A stretch of DNA of 64,000 nucleotides, from the NCBI RefSeq assembly GCF_009727055.1, contig NC_052349.1, positions 37,971,993 to 38,035,992 on the forward strand, written 5' to 3'. A program made the translations under genes and the position numbers. Below the pieces are notes generated by a model. That model searched no databases. It had not been told where the DNA came from and was given only the letters and a program-made list of their open reading frames with translations. How positions within the stretch are numbered: position 1 is the stretch's first letter; each line of letters begins with the position of its first letter. This DNA is from Benincasa hispida. Its lineage: Eukaryota > Streptophyta > Magnoliopsida > Cucurbitales > Cucurbitaceae. Shown here piece after piece: positions 57,028 through 64,000 of this stretch.

Positions 57028-59020
57028 GATGGGGCGGGGGGGGGGGGGGAAAGTGAACAGTACCCACCGCATGACATCTCATCGAATTATGGGAGTAGCT
57101 ATCCCTGCTGGAATCCCCTAATGGTTGTTCGACTGTTCTGGTTCTATATCAGACAAGACCCTCTTGCCGCCTTCGTCAAGGCCAATAGCCGTACAAGAAA
57201 GCTATCCCGTCGTTTACATCTATCTTCTTGTGTTTAGTTATGTCCCTGTTTCGTGTTTCAGAATACGGTTAATCGCAACATGTGCCTGCCCCCTGTTCTG
57301 AATAGACGAAAATAGAACAAGCTGAAGAAGCCACTTTGTTTTGTGGTACTGGACCCCCATTCTTGTAACGGACGGCCCTACGCATAGGCAACAACAAATG
57401 CTCTTTCCTCTAGCGGGATCAAACTTTTCACAAGATAGCATCCTGTTGCTGAATCGAAGGGGCTTGGCTGGAGCCTTTGATAAGCAAGAAGCCAATGTTG
57501 TAATTCTTGAGGATGAGGTTCGTGCTTTAGCACTTTGATTTCACGAGACCTAGGTGGTCATATTGGATCCTTAAGGGTGAGGTTTGGAATCTAGTCACTT
57601 TACACCTAGTGGGAGAATGAGGGCCAAACGAAGAAAGCATCCGTCTCCTGTCATACGGCTCCGTCCCGGCCATCAGGACCTCCCCGCTTACCATTAGACA
57701 GTCACTATGTATGTCACTTGCTTTCACTCACAGAGGAGACGGTCAGGATAACGAACTTGAAAAGCGACCAGACTCCATAAGATCCAGTAGAATAAGTGAT
57801 ATATATGGCATACCATCTTTATTTTATTGCCAGATGGATTAAGTCAGATAACCTAACCCGTCTGCTGTCTCATTCAACTACATTTGTTCCTGGAGGGCTG
57901 ATCGACTTGTTGGTACAGTTAGCATAGGCGTTACTCTATTAATAACAAGTAAATCCTTTGGCTCAGGCTCGAAGATCCGGAGGATGTCAAACGTGCTCCC
58001 TCACCTCAACCAATAGAAATGCTGCAAATAACTTGATTCGGGGCTTGAACAATGTGGTGCCACACATTCTCTTGGCCAGAGAAGAGTTTTTTCATAGTAA
58101 AACTATGAAGTATTGTTCAATAGAGGAATCAGTGGTACTTAAGGAGTTAGATGTAATTACAGGGGAAAAACATAAATTAGCCTGGTTGTTCTTGCAAGCG
58201 ATTTGTGAAGGGTCATCGTACTGTTGATTGGTTATATCCAATGGACATATAAATATATTTGTAGCGGGAAGAGTACAACTGTCGGTCTTTAGTGGAATGC
58301 CCGACATTAACAGATGGTGGATACCGTGATTAAAGAGTTTAGTCAGTTATTCACATACCGTTGGAGCTTAAAGTGACAGGTCCATAAGTTCCCCTTGGTA
58401 GCTCAATGGATTCATGTTAAGAATCTGTTTTTGGGTTAGTTTGAAGTGTTCAAATTAACAAGAGAAAATTTGATTATATATGATATAATTAAGTTGTTTC
58501 AATTATATGTGATATAATTGATTTGATGTATTAGATACATTAATTGGAGAAATTATTATTAAATGTCATAAAGGAGAAAAAGAACTATGGTTTATATATT
58601 GCATGAGATGTGATATTAAAACTATATGTTATGAATATATTATTTATTTGTAATTAAATCAATTATGGGATAATTGGTTTTGGTTTTTTATCCAAATAAC
58701 CAACTTAGTAGGAAGTTATGATCAGTTATGGTAACTGGTGGATAAAATGAAAATCGTTTTCATTTTTTTCATTATGCGATCAATATGCGATTGATAATCG
58801 TACACACAAAAGGAAATAGCTATACGATAGCTTGAGAGCATAAACGATCGTGCAACAAGTTTGCTATATGATAGACACTTGTTTTCTAAATGATCGAGTA
58901 CTCAGTCTATACAATAGACTTTAGTCATCTCCCACTTACTCGATCATCTATACGATCTATCAATTCCTCCTTCCCTCTACCAAATCCATACAGAGCCCAC
59001 AACTCCTGGATTCTCATGCT

Positions 59021-60290
59021 CTAAAGGTGACCCTCAAATACTGTAGCCGTGAGAGCCTTCGTAAATAGATCAGGAACATTGTGCTCTGAAGCAATCTCCG
59101 TGACGATCACGTCCCCTCGATGTATTATCTCGTGGATCAAGTGATACTTCCGCTCTGTGTGTTTGTTGCGCCTGTGACTCCAAGGCTTCTTGGAGTTCGC
59201 CACAACACCACTATTGTCACAATAGAGGGTGATTGGCCTAGACATATCTGGAACAACATCCAGTTTTATCAAGAACTTCCTGAGCGAGACGACCTCCTTA
59301 GAAGCTTCGCAAGCCGCTACGTACTTTGCCTCCATCGTGGAGTCGATGATGCACCTCTGCTTAGTACTTCGCCACATTACAACTCCTCCGTTAAGAGTAA
59401 AAACTAACCCTAAAGTGGACTTGTTAAAGTCCTTATCAGTCTGAAAGTCAGAATCCGTGTATGTAGTAAGGATCAAATCCCTAGATCCATACACGAGCAT
59501 GTAGTCCCACATTCTTCAAAGATACTTGAGGATGTTCTTCACTGTGGTTCAGTGACCTTGGCCTGGGTTAGATTGATACCTACTGACTATTCCCACACCA
59601 TAGCAGATGTCTGGTCTAGTACAGAGCATCACGTACATCAAACTACCAACAACAGATGCATATGGGACTCGTCTCATCTTCCTAACCTCTTGAGGCATCT
59701 TAGGACACATGTCTTTAGATAAAGTGACTTCATACCTGAACGAAAATAGACCCCTTTTGGACTCCTGCATCGAATACTTGAGCAACATCTTGTCATTGTA
59801 CGATGCCTGAGACAATGCTAGTATTTTGTTCTTACGATCCCGAACGATCAGTATACCCAGAACAAACTGAGCCTCTCCCAAATCTTTCATTTAGAATTGG
59901 GTCGCTAGCTAGTTCTTAACTGCAGTCAGTAGACCTACATCATTCCCAATGAGTAGCATATCGTCTACAAACAACACTAAGAAAACTACTGAAGCATTGA
60001 CGATCTTCTTGTAGACACAAGGTTCATTAATGTTTTGGTCAAAGCCATACGATTTGATCGCAATATCAAACCGTATATTCTAAGATCGAGATGCATGTTT
60101 TAGCCATAAAATGGACCGATTCAGTTTGCAAACTTTTTGCTCTTGACCTTGGGCAATGAATCCCTCGAGATGCACCATGTAAATGGTCTCCTCAAGATTT
60201 CCATTTAGAAAAGTCGTCTTGACGTCCATTTGCCAAATCTCATAATTATAATATGCTGCAACGGACAGGAGGATGCGGATCGACTTTAAC
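59021..60290 (-). pseudogene. Copia RT C-terminal half and RNase H
   Basis: On the - strand, MLKSIRILLSVAAYYNYEIW, WQMDVKTTFLNG, the RT active site changed to FVDD (near 59950-59962; YVDD is usual) and YASVVGSLMYVMLCTRPDIC. Then comes RNase H (59512-59021) with DSDFQTD, DSTMEAKYVAACEASKEVV, LYCDNSGVVAN, HTERKYHLIHE and SEHNVPDLFTKAL. RNase H is complete to its last motif in one open frame. Stops and shifts break the RT at about 60080 and 59890-59950. The end (TATVFEGHL) is where the element is joined to inverted LTR sequence, so the 3' LTR is gone. Confidence 0.88.
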
Positions 60291-61190
60291 ATGGCAACAG
60301 GCGAGAAAGTCTTTTCATCTCTACCTGGGTATAACCCTTTGCCACAAGTCGAGCCTTGAAGGTCTGTACCTTCCCATCAGTACCCCGTTTGCTCTTGTAG
60401 ATCCATTTACAACCTATAGATCTTACCCCACCAGGTTGATCTACAAGATCCCATACTGAGTTGAAGTACATCAACTCCATCTCGAGATCCATTGCCTTGA
60501 CCCATTCATCCTGGTCGACATCCTCCACTGCCTTCTGATAAGACAACGGATCCTCAACATCGCCATCTGCTACCATAGCAAGGATTTTCGTGAAACCCAG
60601 ATAGTGAACGGGTGGGTTCACAACCCTCCCATTGCGTCGAGGTTCCCTCAACTCTTGAGGTAGAACTAACCTACAAGATGAACTACAATCAACAACTCTT
60701 GCTGATGAAGCAGGCTCTTCAACAACTCTTGTTGAACTTTCAGTAGTTTCATTGGAAAGCTCATACAACACGACTTTACTAAGTGGAATGTGCTCCTTAA
60801 TATGATTCTCCTCCAGGAAAATAGCATTCATAGAAACAAACACCCTATTTTCCGACAGATCATAAAAATAACCCCCTCGTGTACCTTTGGGGTAGCTTAC
60901 AAAGAAGTATAACCTCGACCGTGGTTCCAACTTCTTGGGATTCTCCTCAAGCACATGTGCAGGGAAACCCCAAATATGGAAGTGACGTAAACTAGCTTTT
61001 TGCCTGTTCCACAACTCCAAAGAAATTCTCATAACACTCTTAGAGGGAACATAGTTGAGTATGTATACCGCAATCTCCACTGCGAAACCCCAAAACGAGT
61101 CCAGTAAGGAAGCATAACTCATCATCGAATGAACCATGTCCAACAAGGTTCTATTTTTCCTCTCCGATACACCATTTTGCTAAGGTGAAC
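60286..61190 (-). pseudogene. Copia integrase C-terminus to RT N-terminus
   Basis: A 286-codon open frame on the - strand (61146-60286) spans integrase core end (SERKNRTLLDMV just before, then LLDSFWGFAVEIAVYILNYV), FHIWGFPAHV, the SRLYFFVSYPKGTRGGYFYD region, and a linker rich in Ser and Val. The RT start follows with SIGCKWIYKSKRG and FKARLVAKGYTQVE. A frameshift near 60300 ends it. This is the best-kept part of any Copia pol in the window. Confidence 0.88.
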
Positions 61191-62110
61191 CCGACGCTGA
61201 GAGTTGGAAAATGATTTCATGTTCTATCAAATAGTCCTGGAATGCCGAGTCCAAAAACTCTCTACCTCAATCTGATCGAAGTGTTTTAATCCATTTATCC
61301 AATACGTTTTCAACTTCAGCCTTGAACTCTTTGAACTTTTCAAAGGATTCAGACTTTCGTTGCATAAGATAAACATACCCATACCTAGAGTAATCATCAG
61401 TAAAACTGATAAAATACTCATAGCCACCTCGGGCTCGCACATTCATAGGACCACAAAGCTCAGAATGTACTAACTTAAGAGGCTCTTTGGCTCGATAACC
61501 TTTTCCAGTAAAAGATCTTTTAGTCATCTTGCCCTAAAGGCAAGATTCAGACACCGGTAAAGAATTTTTTTCTAACTCACTTAGAAGACCATTGTTCACC
61601 AATCTTCTAATCCTATTGAGATTGATGTGCCCTAATCGAAGGTGCCAAAGTTGGGCATTTTCTTTTGGAGAAATTCGTTGACGTTTAGATTGAGTTACGA
61701 CAGTTTTAAATAACTCAGAGTTATGAAGGGAACTAATGGCTAACGGTCTTAGCACATACAAGTTACTTTCCAGATACACTGTACAAATATTAACACCATC
61801 TTTATGAATAAACGTTTTATCCACATTAAACAAAATAGTGTATTTACATTGTAGCAAGCACTTCACAGAAATAAGGTTTCTCTTAAGTTTAGGAACAATA
61901 TATACATCAATTAAAACTAGAAACCTATTCTGTAAAGTTAACTGGATCCCTCCCACTGCCACATCTGAGACAACGTACCCGGTGCCTACTCGCATCGTCA
62001 TCTCACCAGCCTTCAGTTGTCGCAGGATCTAATCCCCTGAAAAGAAGAACAAACAAGAAGAACAAACATGATTAGTGGTGCCTGAATCAATTATCTAGGT
62101 AAAATCATCA
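61191..62110 (-). pseudogene. Copia protease remnant and integrase N-terminal half
   Basis: On the - strand, IIDSGTTNHVC (about 62070-62100) keeps the D-S-G protease motif but has a stop two codons before it. The open frame 62001-61534 then covers VAVGGIQLTLQNRFLVLI and LWHLRLGHINLNRIRRL (zinc region, first Cys changed: SESCL). After a stop, 61527-61267 has the integrase core with HSELCGP and FTDDYSRYGYVYL. A TGA at the SD-GREF position repeats the same kind of CGA-to-TGA loss seen in the + strand copy at 30056. Confidence 0.85.
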
Positions 62111-63080
62111 TTCTTCACTAAATAATTTTCAAGTACAAGTAAATCATATTTACCTTTATCTACCTTGGCCTTAGACTTGGCGACCTTTCTTTCCTTCCGC
62201 CAGCGAGGACAGTTTCTCTTTCAGTGTCCATTATGGTTGCAGTGGAAATATTTTCCCTTTTTAACTGGCAGCAGACGCCTTCTCGGGGCGACAGGTGGCG
62301 GGTTAGCAAGCGCCTTACCTTTCCCCTTACCACCCTTTTTCTTCTTCCCCTTTGCAGAGTTAGAAGTAGAAGGTGCAGACTTTATTCATAAGGTTGAACC
62401 TCTATGGAACGTCCTAGAAGATGAAGTAACATTTGCCTCAGCTTTCTTCCTCTCCTTACTCTTCAGTAAAGATTGATAGGTCTGCAACTCTTTGAGGAGG
62501 GTTGTTAGGGTGTATTGTACTTTGTTAAGAATCACATTGCTAACAAAGTGCAGGAAGCTCTCCGATAATGAATGCAGGATTATGCTAACCTGGCTGCCCT
62601 CATCGATGGTAGACCCATTCAACTCCGCCACATTAAAATAGACCATCATGTTAAGCACATGTTCACAAACAGAGGTGCCTTCTTCCATTTTGGAGTTGAA
62701 AAATACTTAAGAGTCTCATGCTTGAGCTGTTTAGACGGTTGTCCAAACATCCCCTGTAGGGACTCCATGATCTCACGTACTGAGATCATGGGCTCAAGCT
62801 TCTTGGACAAGACATCATTAAGACTTGCCAAGATATAGGCTCGGGCCTTTTCATTTGTCTGTGTTCATCGCTCATATGCCTCCCGAACATTTCGAGCGGC
62901 ATTCGGAGCTGGAATAGGAGGACAAACCTCCGTAAGGTCAAACATGAGATCCTCGATGATTAGTATGGTCCCGATCATATGTTTCCATGTCGAAAAGTTA
63001 TCGCCAGTTAATTTCTCGGCGCTAAGCAAAGGAATTGTGGATGTGGCCTTTTTCAAAATTTGTTGCTGAAAAACGAACAA
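62111..63080 (-). pseudogene. Copia gag with damaged zinc knuckle
   Basis: It starts at 63080 (MFVFQQQILKKATSTIPLL), followed by AEKLTGDNFSTWKHMIGTIL and DLTEVCPPIP, then a stop at 62865. The gag body continues in pieces (LNDVLSKKLEPMISVREIME; VCEHVLNMMVYFNVAELNG; SLSESFLHFVSNVILNKVQY). The nucleocapsid knuckle near 62200-62250 reads YFHCNHNGH-stop-KRNC, so the first Cys is Tyr and a stop replaces Trp. It is a dead copy, but domain order and length are those of a whole Copia gag. Confidence 0.85.
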
Positions 63081-64000
63081 AACTTTTATTAGATTTTGCT
63101 AAACCACATTTTAGCCAATTAATTTTGTAAAACAGTTTTAAGTACACTAAGTGAAAGACTTCTCTTTTGCAATGATGCCCTAGCGAGGCAGGACAATCGT
63201 CACGGATGGGTTAATCAGATGTCCTTTCACTGGGATGAGACCTTCTCAACCATTAGGCAGAACCAACTTTCGGAATTGAACCTAATAGCCACCATTTATT
63301 TGGTCCAGAACTGTTAACCTTTAACAATTCCGCGTAAGTGTGACCCATCGTTTTTGGTGTTAGAGTCCTGCCCTAATGAGCCAACCATAGGGAAGAAATA
63401 GATTAGGACAAGAGACTAAGTAACTTATCCTCTAATAGAAGATCAAATAAAGAAACGCGCAAAACTGCCATCCTATAGGGGGACACTCCCAGGGTGTCTC
63501 GAGGTGATGCACAGTAACTTTATTCCCTCCAACGAGGGAGACCGTGGGATATGCTGTCGCAGTTCCCACTCCCACTTACTGTGAACACTCTCTCCATCCA
63601 CCTTAATATTAACCTACTCAAACATCATCCTTTAGGGGGACACTCCCAAGGTGCCACGAGGTCGAGGGTAGTTCTCATGGTATGGACTATATAGGATAAA
63701 CATGAAAGGTTTAAATGAATCATCATATGCCCTAAGTACCTCTCACTAAATGTTTTACCTAGGGATTCCTTGACCTAGACAATCCGGCTACTGATTTTAG
63801 TCTAAGTCTTCTTTTTAAGTCCGTTCATAAACAACTTTTGTCTATGAAATATGAACAAGTTCAAGTAGTCATATTTAAACACTTTAATAGACTGTCCTTG
63901 ACTTGCATGCATGCATCAAATCTATCTAATTCACCTTTCCAGGTAGGTTCCTAGGTAGGGGTGTTACGTTTCCGTCAACTTAAATACCCCAGTCTAGACA
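63081..64000 (-). mobile_element. Copia leader region, continuing past the window
   Basis: Non-coding DNA upstream (on the - strand) of the gag start. It contains two similar blocks with gggacactcccagggtg/caaggtg (near 63480 and 63640) and phrases shared with the leader at 37130-37600. No primer site or LTR is reached before the window ends. Confidence 0.65.

Larger units (their letters stand above)
55481..58033. other. Organelle (probably mitochondrial) DNA inserted in an LTR
   Basis: About 2.55 kb, including a 337-base gap, of clearly higher GC content and different word use from everything around it (ggggccccgtccgctcacgc, catacggctccgtcccggcc). Both ends are sharp and lie inside one LTR. 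A 32-base match to mitochondrial-type small-subunit rRNA lies at 56389-56420. Several open frames (55706-55951, 56271-56519, 57341-57538) have no domain that I recognise and may be mitochondrial intergenic ORFs. Source inferred from style plus the rRNA piece; a plastid source looks unlikely. The same-LTR flanks argue against a simple misassembly. Confidence 0.7.
54788..59020 (+). mobile_element. Copia LTR, subfamily B, split by organelle DNA and broken at its 3' end
   Basis: It starts tgttggggttgatgccctaa and has the subfamily hallmarks up to ...attgctcccttaag at 55480. It resumes at 58034 with tgattcggggcttgaacaat, exactly where the LTR should continue (only three bases are lost). The right part runs to about 59020, including the ctaaatgatcgag phrases near 58.8-58.9 kb seen in the solo LTR at 42090. 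It then meets the 3' end of the inverted Copia pol at 59021. Confidence 0.82.

Noticed and set aside
56444..57121. Long ORFs across the 56.7-57.0 kb region
   Set aside because: They are open only because they run through 337 N.

Overview
This window is nuclear DNA of a flowering plant. It is AT-rich, its genes have many introns with GT-AG borders, and more than half of it is LTR retrotransposon. Several repeats (foldback MITEs with a CTATCA-type core, tRNA-derived SINE remnants, the Copia LTR families) look like those I associate with Cucurbitaceae. That placement is from memory and only moderately confident.

Region 1 (1-17,080) holds three real host genes. On the + strand are the last three exons of an eEF1A lysine methyltransferase of the METTL10/EFM4 family (863-2380; its 5' exons lie before the window). 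On the - strand is a complete six-exon endosulfine (ENSA/ARPP19-type) gene (5335-7506) with a 5'UTR intron. Also on the - strand is a complete seven-exon RINGv (MARCH-type) membrane E3 ligase gene (11841-14651), with its probable 5'UTR exon near 16.7-17.0 kb. I see no functional link between the three.

Region 2 (17-25 kb) is gene-poor. It has foldback MITEs, a 50-base A run, and a solo Copia LTR (21913-23708) sitting in an older repeat.

Region 3 (25.2-40.6 kb) is a pile of Copia LTRs and decayed Copia bodies. It has a head-to-head LTR junction present in two copies about 4.9 kb apart, a degenerate + strand Copia gag-pol (28930-32118), and a - strand Copia remnant with a 5' LTR, a tRNA-Met primer site and a minisatellite-bearing leader (36756-40553).

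Region 4 (about 40.6-53.7 kb) is one old Ty3/gypsy element on the - strand with Tat-lineage features. Three solo LTRs interrupt its pol gene (42090-44388, 45065-46878, 48556-50246), each with a perfect 5-bp target duplication. Between its pol gene and its missing 3' LTR it carries an intron-containing antisense ORF (40606-41499, + strand).

Region 5 (53.7-64 kb) has a broken Copia LTR-leader-gag piece, then a Copia LTR split by about 2.55 kb of DNA that looks mitochondrial (55481-58033). That insert includes a short piece matching mitochondrial small-subunit rRNA and a 337-base assembly gap. A long degenerate - strand Copia gag-pol (59021-63080) and its leader run to the window edge.

Nothing here is a bacterial-type system, CRISPR array or gene cluster. 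The parts most worth a second look are the organelle insertion inside an LTR, the antisense ORF of the gypsy element, and the repeated head-to-head LTR junction.
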